From: Paratinospora sagittata
Taxonomy: Eukaryota; Streptophyta; Magnoliopsida; Ranunculales; Menispermaceae
Direction: 5' to 3'
Assembly (NCBI GenBank): GCA_035771175.1
Contig: CM069593.1
Coordinates: 40,857,741-40,921,740, forward strand
Length of the DNA: 64,000 bases
In this document: piece after piece, positions 11,377-23,900 of the stretch
How positions within the stretch are numbered: the stretch's first letter is position 1
Layout: the number at the start of each line of letters is the position of its first letter
The notes under the pieces: generated by a model
Seen by the model: only the letters and a program-made list of their open reading frames with translations
The model's database searches: none
What the model was told of the DNA's origin: nothing
Translations under genes and position numbers: made by a program

Positions 11377-12342
11377 ACTCTCCTGTCGATTAGGGTACTA
11401 CTTCTGCGATTCCAGGGACTTCATCCGATCTGTCGTACACCATAGACTCTGAGGAGGAGACGCACCGAGTAGGAGACGAGGACGAGCCGGTCAACCTGAC
11501 TGAGATCCTGCACCATTCTACTGCTCCGGGGTTGTGGAGGATCTCCTCGGTGTTGGCTATATATTTTTTATGGGCCTGCGTGTCTTGATATTTCCTCATT
11601 TTTTGCTCTTCCTTGTATTCTCCTCTAGTTTTAATGATTTATCTTTTTGTTCAGATCTGTTTTTATCGCACTCCGAACTTTTTACTTGGTGTAATTATTT
11701 AGCTTTGCCGTTTTCTCAGTTTTTATTGTATCCGAGCTTTTTACTTTGTTTTTTTCAAGTGCCTGTCGAAAAATGAGGTTGGTGGCTAGTAGGTACCTGC
11801 CGAGCTCTTTACTTGGTTTTCTTCAAGTTTTTGTCGAGAGATGAGATCGGTGGGTAATAATATATACTTGCTTAGCTCTTTGCATGGTTTTCTCAAAGTG
11901 TTTGCCGAAAGACGAGGTCGGTGGATACTTCATCTCGGTAGGAACTATTCGACCCCCAAGGCGTTCTGAACCCGAAGGTTCTCTTATTGGTAGAGGCTTG
12001 TTCGCTGCTTCAAGGCATTTCAAGGGTAGATCACCCCTCCTTCTTGGTGGTACCTGCCCCTCTGGATCAGTACCCAAAGGCACTTTTGACCGTGGTTATC
12101 TTCTCGGTTGGTACATAGCAAAAACTCAGTACCTCCAAGGCATTCTAGGGCTCGAGCCCTTCTTCTCGGAATCTTCCGATTTGGTCGGGGGTCCCAAGGC
12201 ACTTCAACTGTAGATCATAGACGTAGATTTGTAAAACTAAACTTCTTGCTGATTGTAGAAAAACTAAAAATTAACACTAGAAGCAACCAACACCTCTGCA
12301 GATACTAGAAACTAACTATTGAGCTGTTATTGCCTACTAGTA
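11377..12342. repeat. 3' non-coding region of the Tat element with tandem repeats
   Basis: From about 11660 to 11935 a unit of about 70 bp recurs three to four times. Each begins near CCGAGCT(C)TTTACTTGGTTTTC and continues CAAGTG..TGTCGA(A/G)A.ATGAG.TCGGTGG. From about 11950 to 12215 a second, looser series repeats CCAAGGC(A/G)(C/T)TTC at intervals of about 50-70 bases; two copies are followed by GTAGATCA. No protein was recognised. Tandem repeats in this position are a known feature of some Tat elements. Confidence 0.65.
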
Positions 12343-13435
12343 CTACTTCTTGAGGTGTTGTGCATTCCAAGGTTTAGGTATTCTTCTTCCTGATAGATCT
12401 TCAAGCTCGTACACACCCGTGCAGGGTACTGTAGTGATCTTGTAAGGCCCTTCCCAGTTGGGACCAAGGGCATCTGCTCCAGGTTCACGTGTGTTCAGAA
12501 TGACCTTTCTTAGTACTAAATCACCAACTTTGAAGCTTCTGTGTTTTACTTTGGCGTTGTAGTATTTAGAGACCCTCTGTTGGTATGTTGCTAGTTTGAG
12601 TTGTGCCTGTTCTCTTTTTTCTTCGAGTAAATCCAAGTCGGTACGTTGAGCCTCCAAATTCCTAGATTCATCGAAGTATGAGGTCCTTAAAGTCGGTATC
12701 CCGAGCTCCACTGGTATGACGACCTCCATCCCGAAAGCTAAGGAGAATAGTGTTTCTCCTGTTGCTGTTCGGGAGGTGGTGCAGTATGACCAGAGGACTT
12801 GCAGCATATTTTCAGTCCACATTCCTTTCTTTTCTTCGACCCTGGCCTTCAATGTATGTTTGATAATTTTGTTCATGGCTTTTACTTGACCATTGGCTTG
12901 AGGATGGGCTGGAGTAGAAAAGAAGTGTCGATTACCGAGGTTTTCACAAAATGACCAGAACCTAGCGTTGTCGAATTGTTTGCCATTATCAGAGATAATG
13001 ACATACGCGACACCAAAACGACACACAATTGACTGCCAGATGAAACGCGCGGTCTTCTGCTCAGTAATCTGTGCTAAAGGTTCAACCTCTGCCCACTTGG
13101 TAAAGTAGTCAACAACAACAATTGCAAACTTAACTTGTCCCTTACGGATCGGTAGGGTCCTATCAGATCCACCCCCACTGAGCAAAAGGCCATAGGTTCT
13201 GGATTGGCGAGAAATTATCTGCTGGAGCTCGGATGTGGGTTTCATGTTTCTAACAACTATCACACTTCCGAGCTATCCTTACAACATTTTTGTGGATCGT
13301 TGGCCAATAATAACCCTGGCGAAGAACCTTGTACGCGAGAGTCCTTCTGCCAGAATGGTTGCCACATACGCCTGCATGAATTTTCTCCAGAACTAGTCGT
13401 GCCTGCTCTTCCTGTAGGCATCTTAAGTAGGGCAT
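12343..13435 (-). pseudogene. Tat integrase, catalytic Glu replaced
   Basis: The HHCC zinc-binding part lies at 13435-13250 (HAGVCGNHSGRRTLAYKVLRQ, then CDSC), with a frame break before the core. The core (13140-12800) shows the first Asp in VVVDYFTKWAE and the second in IISDNGKQF. The third acidic position, normally NGQxE, reads NGQVKAMNK, so Glu has become Lys. The C-terminal part has FKVGDLVLRKV and the GPNWEGPYKI motif before the stop at 12343. This enzyme inserts the cDNA into the genome; with that substitution it should be inactive. It is the last sense domain of the polyprotein. Confidence 0.88.
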
Positions 13436-13456
13436 CGTGAAGCTGCACCTATAGAG

Positions 13457-14551
13457 CTAATCATCTTTTATAGAGTACCTAGCAGTTTGTCTTCGCACCT
13501 TTCTTGTTTTGACCTTGTCCACGGGAAGGTTGCCACTTCGTATGAAATTTTCAATCGGGCTCATCCACGATTGATTTTGGCTGAGGTTGCTGACCTGTTG
13601 GTTGGTACCAGTTGTATCGATACTCTTTTCTGGTAAAAACTCCACCGGGACTTGAATCATGAGCTCGACCTCGGACGAGGAGGCCAACTTAGAAAGGACA
13701 TCGGTCAAGGTATTTTTTGTTATTGGCACCTGCGTCAGTTCATACTTTTTGAACTTTCCTAGCAGGGTCAGGGCTTCTTTCAAATATGTTTGCATTTTGT
13801 CATCCTTGGCTTGATATTCTGATGTAACTTGCCCCGCGACGAGCTAAGAATCGCAATGGATGACCAGTTTACCCACCCCGTAACTGAGAGCGAGTAGTAA
13901 GCCAGCCAAAAGTGCTTCGTACTCTGCTTCGTTATTGGATGCTAGGAAACTGAAGCGAAGTGCACATAGATGTTTCTCATTTCTAGGGGAGATGAGTACT
14001 ATTCTAACTCCACATCCCTGCTTGCAGGAAGAGCTGTCGACAAACAACTTCCAGGCTTCTTGAGGGCCAAGGTCAGTAGGTCGATCTATCTGAGGCAGCT
14101 TGGACAAAAAATTTGTCAGCGCCTAACCTTTCATAATTGTACGAGGTCGATACTGAATGTCGAATTCACTCAACTCAATGACCCATTTAGTCAATCGTCC
14201 AGATGTTTCTGGCCTCAAGAGCACCTATCTCAACGGGTGCTTGGTGAGGACAACTATGGTGTGAGCCTAAAAATAGGGTCTCAGTTTCTGAGCTGAAGTG
14301 ACTAGTGCAAGGGCAAGTTTTTCAATCTCTGGGTATCTCGTCTCTGCATCAAGTAGAGACTTGCTAATGTAATATACCGCCTTCTGGTTTCCTAGCTGTT
14401 TTATGACCAAAATAGAACTAACTGTTGCTTCTGAAACTACTAGGTATAGGAAGAGTTGTTCTTTATAAAGGGGTTTTGAGAGCAAATGAGTCTGGCCTAG
14501 GTAAACTTTTAGCTCTTGAAAGGCCTTCTCACACTCCGGGGTCCATTCCAC
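13457..14551 (-). pseudogene. Tat RNase H region
   Basis: 14551-14267 is the RT-linked RNase H start (KAFQELKVYLGQ, LFLYLVVSEATVSSIL, ETRYPEIEKLALALV), where the usual Asp context is altered. A second RNase H-like domain begins at 14107 (KLFVDSSSCKQGCGVRIVL, SNNEAEYEALLAGL, VIHCDS) and continues past a frame break to 13457. This dual arrangement is typical of Tat elements. RNase H removes the RNA template during reverse transcription. The frames are broken between the parts. Confidence 0.82.
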
Positions 14552-14644
14552 TGCCTTCTTCTTGATCAGCTTAAAGAACGAAATACATCTGTCTATGGAC
14601 TTAGAGATGAACCTGCTCAGTGCGGCTACGCACCTAGTGAGCCT

Positions 14645-15667
14645 CTAGACTTCTTTCACGGTCCGGGGTGACCTCTTGTCGACTAGAACCTGAATCTTGT
14701 TGGGGTTCGCCTCGATTCCTCTTTGATTAATACGAAATCCCAAAAATTTACCAGAGCTCACCCCAAAAGTGCATTTCGCCGGGTTGAGCTTCATGTGATA
14801 CTTTCTTAATATAGCAAACACGTCTATTAGGTCAGTAGGATGAGCTACCGCCTCCACACTTTTGACTAACATGTCATCGAAGTAGACTTCTATGTTGATT
14901 CCAATTTTTTCTGCGAACATGCTATTGACCGGCCTATGGTAAATAGCCTCGACATTTTTTAGGCCGAAGGGCATCACCTTGTAACAATACAGACCTCAGT
15001 TTATAATGAAAGTTATATTTTCTTCATCTCTACCACTCAACATAATCTGGTTGTACCTTGAATATGCGTCCATGAAGCTCAGCAGCTCATGACCTGCTGT
15101 TGCGTCCACCAGTTGATCAATGCGGGGCAATGGGAAATTGTCTTTTGGGCAGGCTTTGTTCAGATCAGTGAAGTAAACGCATGTTCTCCATTTCTCATTG
15201 GGTTTTTTTGCCATCACTACATTAGCCAACCAATCTGGATAGAGCACTTCCCTCATGAAGCCTGCCGTCAATAGTTTGTCTACCTCTTCCCGTAAACCTT
15301 GAATTCTGTCAGAATTGAGAGCTCTTCTCTTATGTTGGACTGGTCTGGCCTCTGGATCGAAATTAAGACGATGTACCATGGCGTTGGTCGGTATGCCAGG
15401 CAAGTCTTCATGAGACCAAGCAAAAATATTCTTATGCTCCCGTAGGAGGCCAACCAGTTGGTCGGTAAGGGAGGAACTCATTCCTGTACCGACCTTAACA
15501 AGCCTCGTTGGATTTTTGCCAATCTGCACCTCAATCCATTCATCTTGGGGTTCAAGCCCCGACACCTCTTCTCTGGGGTCGAGGTCAGGGCTAGCCAGGT
15601 GTTCCAGTAGCATTAATTGCTCCTCTATGATCTTAAGACTTTCCTTGTGCCCCGTCTTTTTCTTCAT
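14645..15667 (-). pseudogene. Tat reverse transcriptase
   Basis: 15667-14996 holds the N-terminal RT blocks (NVVMAKKPNEKWRTCV, TDLNKACPKDNFPLPRID, SFMDAYSRYNQIML). One in-frame TAA precedes the rest, which resumes with MPFGLKN, and the active site is VYFDDMLVKS (14895-14865). A conserved CVDF reads CVYF. The domain copies element RNA into DNA. A linker from protease to RT occupies the first 100 residues. The stop makes this copy a pseudogene. Confidence 0.9.
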
Positions 15668-15760
15668 GGCTGTGACATAATAATCCCTAAATTATTTTTG
15701 CCTGCCTTGTACCACTCCGACACCTCGCTCTGTTGGGAACTTTAGAGCTAGGTGAAGAGT

Positions 15761-16147
15761 TTATACCACAACCCTCAGACTATTGAGAAGTGGTCTCCCT
15801 ATAATGGCGTTGTAGACAGTAAGGCTCCTTACCACCAAAAAGCTAGTCATGATCATGACCTTGTGCTCTGAGTCCCCTGTTGCCACTGGTAAGGTTATTC
15901 TTCCTTTCGGCATAATGTTATTTCCAGTGAAACCGATCAAAGGGACATCCACTAGGCTAAGCTGATCCTTGGTCAGTCCCAATTTCTCGAATATTGACCA
16001 ATAAAGGATATTTGTCGAGCTGCAGTTGTCGACCAACATCCGACGAATTTTGTAGTTTGCCACAGTCTTCGTGGCTACTAAGGCGTCGACGTGTGGACGG
16101 AGTATGTCTTGGGCCTCCTCTTTGGTGAAGGTAATCGCGAAATATGA
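15761..16147 (-). pseudogene. Tat aspartic protease with lost active site
   Basis: The retropepsin fold is recognisable from RRMLVDNCSSTNILYWSIF and YNAIIGRPLLNSLR. The normal catalytic triplet D-T/S-G reads D-N-C here. Protease would cut the Gag-Pol polyprotein, and this copy should be unable to. It directly follows gag on the minus strand; the region to 16147 overlaps in another frame. Confidence 0.82.
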
Positions 16148-17815
16148 TCACTTCTGCTTCTCAGGTCGGTACCCTAGGTTCATGACTTCCGACCTGAATT
16201 TTTGGACATAAGCCTTCATAACCCGGTTAGAGGTACCGAGTTGGTCTCCACCAAAAATCATTTTGATTTCGCCCACTGGCCCAGCTTGGTCATTTTTTGG
16301 AGTCATTTGCCGGTTGAAGTCCTTCACAAATTCCTTCAGATGACATTTTTGAATTAATGTCTCAATCTCTTGCTTGAGATCGTAGCACTGGTCGGTATCG
16401 TGATCGTGGTCTCGATGATACTGAAAGTACTTTTTCTTATCCCTCTGTTCTGCAGGCGTTTTTAGCTTTTTGGGCCATCTGACATAGTATTTGTTCTGAA
16501 TCTCAAGGAGAGACTCGTGAGGCAGTAAGAGGCGTGTAATTGGAGTAAACATTCTAGGGTACTTTGTTACTTCACTACTCTCGGCCGTCAGAGTCCTATC
16601 GCTTTCCGTCCCGGTTGTCCTATTGCGAGCCATGTTTCCTTTCTTGCTTCTTGTCTTTTTTCGAGCTCTTCGGGGACCCATCTTCCCCTTACTTTGCATT
16701 ATTCTGCTCATCGGCATTGATGTACTTCTCTGCTCCGTCCAAGATTTCTTCGTAGGTCCGGGCTTTCTTTTTTCCAAGGGAATAATTAAACTTCCCAGGC
16801 CTTAATCCTGTGAGAAAGGCAGTTATCGTCATCTTGTCCTCACAGTCGTCTACCTTAACTTGTACATCATCAAAACGCCCGAGGTATTCCTTCAAAGTTT
16901 CACATTTCTTTTGCCTAATAGCTAGCAAGTTATTCACAGGTTTCACCTTCTCATTTTTTCCAACAAAGTGATTCATGAACTTGTGAGCTAAGTGCCCAAA
17001 AGAACGTATAGAACCAGTTTTGAGCTTTCGGTACCACTTCCGAGTTGGTCCTCCAAGGGTGATCTAGAAACCCTTGCACGTGGTGGCGTCATCATAGCCC
17101 TTGAATTCCATCAAGGACTTGTAGTTCTCAATGTGCTCTCTCGAGTCCACCTTCCATTTGTACGTTCTGACTTCTGCGGTCTTAACCTTTTTTGGTAGCG
17201 GTGTCTGGAGTATGTCTTCGATGAAGGAAGAAGGGAGTTATTTATACTTCTGGTAGTGCCAAGGTGTTCTAGTAGTCTCAGAACGCTCAGATCTGTACAA
17301 CTTTCTTGACACCGACTTGACAGGGCCAGGCTTTCCTACCGCACCTCTTTCTGAAGGTACCGACCTGTATGAGACAAGTTTCATGGATCTTGGCTTTTCC
17401 AGAAGTGTCGACCTAATCCGAGAGAATACCGAGCTATGACTTTTCTTGGAGTCTAATGAGTGACGCAAGTCTTTAGCAAATAAAGACTTACAATTTGAGT
17501 TCAGAGGTTGTTTCCCCGATACCTACCTCTTCTTCGAAGTTACACTTCAACACCTACTCTCTTCCCCCTTCTGAGGTCGAAAGCTAGGATGTGGTAGGTG
17601 ACTATGAAGTGGTCAAAGGGGGAGTACCTCCCTTAAGTTGCTGCTCCAAGACGTTTTGAGACATTTTCTCCAAGTTCCTTTCTATGGTAGTCAACCTTGA
17701 TTTCTGAGCAAAGTTCTTTGACTGCCTTTATGGTGGTCTTCCCCTTTTGTTTTGGGGTGCCACCAGTGTGGCGATGGATTCCACCTCAACTAGTATTTCT
17801 GCCTCCTGACTCATG
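16148..17815 (-). pseudogene. Tat gag
   Basis: The probable start is 17815 (MSQEAEILVEVESI), soon after the PBS, followed by early stops. The retrotransposon-gag core lies at about 16980-16690: NHFVGKNEKVKPVNNLLAIR, QKKCETLKEYLGRFDDVQ and TAFLTGLRPGKF. The basic downstream part (16777-16148) includes KKYFQYHRDHDHDTDQCYDL, a short zinc-binding-like segment, and KMIFGGD near the protease junction. Gag forms the virus-like particle. At least one frameshift and several stops are present. Confidence 0.82.
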
Positions 17816-17846
17816 ACGATAGAGCTATTTCTAACTTACAATGTCG

Positions 17847-17868
17847 ATCCCCACAGACGGCGCCAAAT
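17847..17868 (-). promoter_or_regulatory. Primer-binding site of the Tat element
   Basis: Immediately inside the 5' LTR the minus strand reads TTTGGCGCCGTCTGTGGGGA. TGGCGCCGTCTGTGGG is the tRNA primer site usual in Tat-type Gypsy elements. It fixes the transcription direction as minus and 17869-18713 as the 5' LTR. Confidence 0.85.
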
Positions 17869-18713
17869 GTTGGTGCAAGATTTGATCAACACCAGTAGAC
17901 GATGAGGTGAAGGGAATAGAATGACCTGGGACTCGTCGGAGTGCTGGGAAGGTCACCGAAGATTGATGATCTGAGAGGAAAAGAAAAGAGAATAGGCTAT
18001 CGTGAGGAACACCGGTGTGGTGTCGGCCAAAAACCCTCTGATGCGTAAGTTAGTTCAAAGCTCCGTACAGTTAATGGTATTGAACTGGGTCGAGAGTTGC
18101 TTACCTCCCCCTTTGGGGTTATGGTCTTTATATAGAGAGGGCTTGAGGTCTTTGGCCTTGTAGTAGAGTTGTTGTAGCATCTGGAATCAATCTTGTGCTG
18201 GAAGCACACATTTGATTCCTAGTAGAATTAGGAAGATCTGATGCGATCCTAACTGGATTAGGATGACTTAGTAGCTTCTTAGTCGAGCTAGTAGAACTTC
18301 AAGCCTTATCACAGTTGGATAAGGAGTAAATCATGTCTTATCCCTATCTGAGCCTGCGTTTAGTCGTCATCAGTTTCGGAGTCGTAGACCTTATCAGATC
18401 AGTATGCTGATCTAGAGTCTGTCATTTTGTCTGCTTGTAAACAAAGATATAGTCGGTAAAAAAGGTCGGTAGCTTTAGGTCGGCAGGAGACATCTTGTCC
18501 TACCGGGCTAATGTTGTCATTTTATAGTTGCTAACCTATCATCTAGGTCGGTAAGCCACCTTGCCGACCTGGAGCTCTCCCATGTTGATCTAGTCATTAT
18601 GGCGAATAATATGTTGTCCAGAATAGGTCGGTATATCTACCTAGTCTATATTACATCCTATTTGGCGAGACTGGCGTGGCTGACATGTCTTATGCTCGGT
18701 ATTTGGTCTAACA
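17869..18713 (-). repeat. 5' LTR of the Tat element
   Basis: 845 bp, bounded by TGTTGGTGCAAG and GGTCTAACA on the plus strand, with PBS on its left and the GGTAA duplication on its right. A promoter is plausible: TATATAGAGAGGGC near 18127 reads TATAA-poor on the minus strand, so no TATA is assigned. It pairs with 8158-9037. Confidence 0.9.
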
Positions 18714-20976
18714 GGTAATATATTATTAAGAACTTTCCAGAAGAATACCTTTATTTTTTGAGGCAAGGAAAGATTACAAAGAACCATCCAACTATTGTCT
18801 GCCCTTTTGGAGGATGAAGAAGCCGCAACCCTTTTAGAAAGTTTTTTTATCTAGTAACCGCTTTTGACTGTATACTGACATCCTTAGAATAGTGCCATAT
18901 AATCTCATCTTCCACATCTCTGATACTAAGCGGAATATGAATAATAACATTCGCATCATCCTCCCAAAGAATTTGTTTTAGCTCATCCTTCCACCTTCCA
19001 TCTTGAGAAATGAAGTCTTTCACTAGTCTGTCATTCTCATCATGGATTGGAGTTATGATCTTGAAAGTGGATGGCCTTGGAATCCATTGACCATGCTTGA
19101 GAATGATTCTCTAGCCATTTCCAATACGCCATCTTATACCCTTTTTTAATAGGTGCCTGCCCCAAATAATACTCTCCCAAACAAAAGAAGAGCCCGAAAA
19201 AGCTTTTGCATCCCAAATGTCACCACTTGAAAAATAACTCGCCTTTAAAATGCCAGAGATAAGAGAATTTGGATTTTTTAAAATTCTCCAGCTTTGCTTG
19301 ATAAGAAGAGCTTTATTGAAAGATTCCAACTCTCTAAAGCCTGTGCCATCTGATGCCTTTGGAATACACGTCTTCCCATTTCTTCCAATGAATTCTCCTG
19401 CCATTTTTATTAGAACCCCACCAAAACTCCACCATCAAAGAGTTCAACTGATTACAAAGTTTTTTCGAAAGTTTGAAGCAACTCATTTCATAAGAGGGAA
19501 GAGCTTGAGCAACTGCCTTGATAAGAACTTCTTTCCCTCCTGCTGAAAAGAGTTTCTCCTGCCGCCTTTGCATAAGTTTCCACATCTTCATTTTAATATT
19601 TTCAAACATCTGGACTTTATTTCTCTGACCCATGGATGGTAGCCCCAAATATGTTGAGAAACCTCATTTTTTGTAGATTCCCAGAATTTCCATAATATCT
19701 TTTTTTGTGTTCTAAGAAGAATTCGAACTGAACATAATAACAAATTTCTCAAGATTAATCTATTGCCTAGAAACTTCCTCATACAATTTGAGAACGAACT
19801 TGATGGCCTTTGCATTATCCTTGCGGGCTCTGCTAAAAATTAGACAATCATCAGCAAAAAATAGATGTGAAATTTGAGGGCTACTTCTCCCACGCTTAAT
19901 ACCTTCAATCTGCTTCATGTTTTCAGCCACTTGTAACACATAGGACAACCCTTCGACACAAATTAGAAATAAATATAGAGATAAAAGGTCCCCTTGGCGA
20001 AGACCTCTCTAAGGGAAAAAGTCACCATAATTTTTACCATTGATTTGTACAGAAAATCTAACAAAAGTAATGCATCTAGAAATCAAATTAACCCAATTAA
20101 TATCAAAGCCCATCCTTACCATGATTTCTTTAAGATAATTCCACTTCATCCTATCATAGGCCTTACTCATATCGAGCTTTAAGGCCAAATAGTCACTTTT
20201 TCCATTTCATTTATTTTTCATGTAATGAAGAATCTCATGGCCAAAATGATATTGTCAGAAATTAAACGTCCTCCCACAAAAACACTTTGATTCTCATAAA
20301 TAATATGAGGCAAACAAAAGTTAAGTCTATTAGCCAAGATTTTAGCAATAATTTTATACACAACATTGCACAGACAAATCGGCCTGTCAGACACTTGCCT
20401 GGGCATATCAACTTTTGTGAGAGTTTTGTTCAAGTCACCCAAATCAAAATTGCCATTTTAAAAAAATAAGCACACTTTAGTGACATCATCCCCTACAATA
20501 TTCCAATAATACTGATAAAAAAGGACAAGAAGTCCATCAGGACCTGGGCTTTTATGAGGACCCATTTGATTAAGAACAATTTTTACCTCAGATTCATGAA
20601 ATGGTTTGAGAAGCTCCCTGTTCATATCAGTTGTCACCTTTTGTGGAATGCCCTCTAATGCTTTCTTGTAAGCTGCATGTGATTCACCTTGAGAAGTAAA
20701 CAAATCCTTAAAGTATGAGCAGACGACTTCACCCATTTCCTTCTGCTTGGTGATCCACGCACTTGATTTGTTCAAAAGGCCATGAATGGTGTTCAGCCAC
20801 CTTCTATCTAATGCCTTTAGATGGAAAAACCTAGTGTTCATGTCTCCTCTCAAAAGCCAATTTTCTTTAGCCCTCTGTTGCCAATACTGCTCTTCCTTAC
20901 TGTATAGGTGTTCTAATTCTGATTCTAAGGACTTTATTTGCTGGTAATTGTGCTCATTATCTGGGTCATTGTACAA
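18714..20976 (-). pseudogene. LINE reverse transcriptase and zf-RVT region
   Basis: Decayed L1-type RT on the minus strand. Motifs seen in order are GPHKSPGPDGL (20580-20550), RPICLCNVVYKIIAKILANR, ENQSVFVGGRLISDNI (about 20380-20240), HLFFADDCLIFSRA (the FADD active site, near 19860-19825) and KLFSAGGKEVLIKAVAQALP. The post-RT region ends KKGIRWRIGNG (19111). This enzyme primes reverse transcription at nicked target DNA. Multiple stops and frame changes occur. The domain continues beyond the Tat insertion at 8157. Confidence 0.88.
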
Positions 20977-20985
20977 GAACTTCAG

Positions 20986-23900
20986 CTAGTCTCTTAACTT
21001 ATGAATTGTATTACTCAGATTTTCATACTTATTTCTGCTCCACTTATGTAAATCTTTAAGACAAGTAGCTGCAACCACATCAATATTCATCAAGCCATCC
21101 ATGTTCTTTGAGCTCATCCATGCATTCTTAATCAGTTCACTTGTTTGATTTTCGCCTACCCACATCGATTCAAACATCAGTCTTCTTCTGTTGGCTTTCT
21201 TCTTTCGAGAATCAAGACATTGCTTAGTGCTTACCAAAATTGCCCTGTGGTCAGAACAATAATAGCCTAGATGCTTGCACGTCGATAATGAAAACTAGTT
21301 TCTCCATTCCCAAGTACAAAGAGCCCGATCCAATCTTTCCTGAATATTAGCTTCTCCAAACCTGTAACACCCGTACCTTAAGATGACGTCATTTTGACCT
21401 GTAGAGTACCCGTATACGTATATGATGCTTGACCAGCGTTGGTTCGAGTGCCTTTGCACGAAGTTTCAGAGTGATAGGAGACCCGTTCGACGTCGGAACG
21501 TGTCAAAAATGGTGTTTTGGATCAGTAGAGCTTGCTTCATGGAGGAAGAAGTTTTTTTAACCGATTACATCAACAGCTTAATCTCCTAGGTCCGTGGTCC
21601 GATTGAGCTAAACTTTTGTTAGCTTATTCTTTTCTAATAGATCTTCATTATGAACGGTGAAGATCTTGATCGGAGTTGTCTATTGTGAGTTATAAAGCTC
21701 CAAACATTATTTTTTAGATTTACAGATTTTCTTGCGCAGTTTTAATCAAAGGGTTGGATCTTGCAATCTCACCGTTGGATTGAGCTGAAATTTTATCAGA
21801 ATGTTGGTAACTGACTTATAAAACTTTTGAATAGTTAAAATGTTAAATTGATGAGTCATTTGCATAAAATTAAGTATCTAAGTGGAAGAAATTACAACAG
21901 AAAAAAATTTGTTCCTTTTGTTTAAGTGTATTTTGAGTTGTGGGCCCAAATTTTTTTATAAATACAAATCAAAACGGGATTTTCTCACACTTGCTCATTT
22001 TTTCACTTCAAGAGTGCTAGAGAGCTTGGAGAAAAGGGAAAGAAAAGGAGAAGAGAAAAAGAAGGAAAAAATGAGGTTTTTGGGTGGATTCTTGCTCAAG
22101 GATCATCAAGGTAACCATTTTATTCTCATTTTTCTTCCTTCCATCATTCTCTTACAAGCATGCAACTGATTTTTCGACCTAAGGTTCTATTGAATCTCGT
22201 TTTTTAAAGGGTGATAGAAAATCAAAGTTGGAATTAGGTCTTGAAATTAATATATGTTGACCTAGAGTGTATGGAGAGTACTCTAGAGGTGAACCCAATT
22301 TCTAGCAGGAAATTGGAGGAGTTTCATAGACTTAACCTAAAACTAGTGTTTTGACCTAGGGTTTTCTATTCAAATTTCTTGTGATTTGTATGAAATTGAT
22401 GAGTAATTATGGATGTATGACACTCTAAATTACTGATCTTGAATAGGGGGAACCTAATTGTAGGGTAATTTTGGCTTAGGCCATGTAAATTGACATTCCT
22501 CTGCAATTTGGGGATTTCTATATAAATTGGGGATTTTGCCCAAATTAGGGCTTTTGACCTAAACCAAGTCAATTGACCAAATTGACTTGGGAATCATCTA
22601 ATTGGACCTCATTTGAGTAGATTCATGGATTTAGAATGTTTGAACCTATGTTAGTTTAGAATGACTTAGCTCAATTTGGCCTTAGGTTATGTATTGTCAA
22701 ATTGGGGATTTTGACTTGAACTTAGTCAATTGATGTAATTGACTTGAGGAATAGCCTAATTAACCATTAATATAATTGAATGCTTTGTATTATAGTGTTT
22801 GGAATCATGGGGATCAACCTATAGCATTCAATTTGGGTTAGGTGTAGTCTAATTTGATGATTATATGGTTGAATTGAGCAATATGGGTTGACTCATGACT
22901 ATGACCATGCTAAAATCTCAAATTGACTATAGAATTAGTTTTAAACATGGTTATTAGTATACTTTGACTGATCTTTAGTATTGTATGGACCATGTGTTAC
23001 ATGTAGGGACCTTGGTTGGTTTGAGTAAGCCACGTACGCAAATTGGTGATTGAAGTACTTGAGGTGATTCGTGGATCTTCTAGTACTTTCTTTGATTGAA
23101 AATTGGATTGGCTAGACTTAGCTAATTAATTGTGAGTATTTCTTTATTTGTGTCTTCTATGTGTGACATTCTATTATAGAAATGTTTTAAATACTTAATT
23201 ATTATGGTATGCATGATTTGATATCTCATGAAAATTATTTGATCATAGTCATTATTTGAGTCTCCTAGTTGGGGTTTCCTTCGAAAAATTTCGTAAGTTT
23301 AGTGGGATCTCCGATTGTGGACCTTGCAGAGGGTTTCAAGGGTAAGCGCAGTCGTAGTTCGTCTAAACCTGAAATAGGGTTTGAAATAAATAGTAAATCG
23401 TTGACGTGCCCTTGAAATTCCTATTAGAATACGAGTAAGAGGTCATTTGAGTATAGGTCTCGCGAACTCATGTTCTTGAATCAATTCTTACCTAGGAGGT
23501 GTGTTAGGTACATGAACATGTCATAAGTGATATGCATTGTCTTGATATGACATGAGGTCTTATATTGAACATGTATGTAACCTCGTTTACATTCCAGTTG
23601 TTTAAACTGTTTTATTGAATCTTGCAATGTTTTACATAAATGCACATGTATGTAGCCACTTATAAAAAATATTCACTGGACTTGCTGTAGTTCACCCCTC
23701 ACTATTATCTTTTCAGAATCAGATAGGAAGGAGAAGAAAAATGCTTAGTTACAGAGCATTTTCTGAACTCTGAGTGATGTTGGTGTTAGTACTTTTCTGT
23801 ATTTATTTTGATAAATTATACTATATAATACCTAATACCTATACTTAAAACTTAAATGAATTATAATTATTATTAAATATTATTTTATATTTTGATCACC

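Larger units (their letters stand above)
8158..18713 (-). mobile_element. Complete Tat-lineage Ty3/Gypsy retrotransposon
   Basis: This 10.6-kb element is flanked by a perfect 5-bp duplication, GGTAA (8153-8157 and 18714-18718). Its LTRs (8158-9037 and 17869-18713) both run TGTTGGTGCAAG...CCAACA or CTAACA. The coding order on the minus strand is gag, protease, RT, two RNase H-like segments, integrase, then a long 3' region bearing a plus-strand gene. The PBS (TGGCGCCGTCTGTGGGGA) and that antisense gene point to the Tat group. It inserted into the LINE zf-RVT region. All polyprotein domains contain stops or frameshifts, so movement would need helper proteins. Confidence 0.93.
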
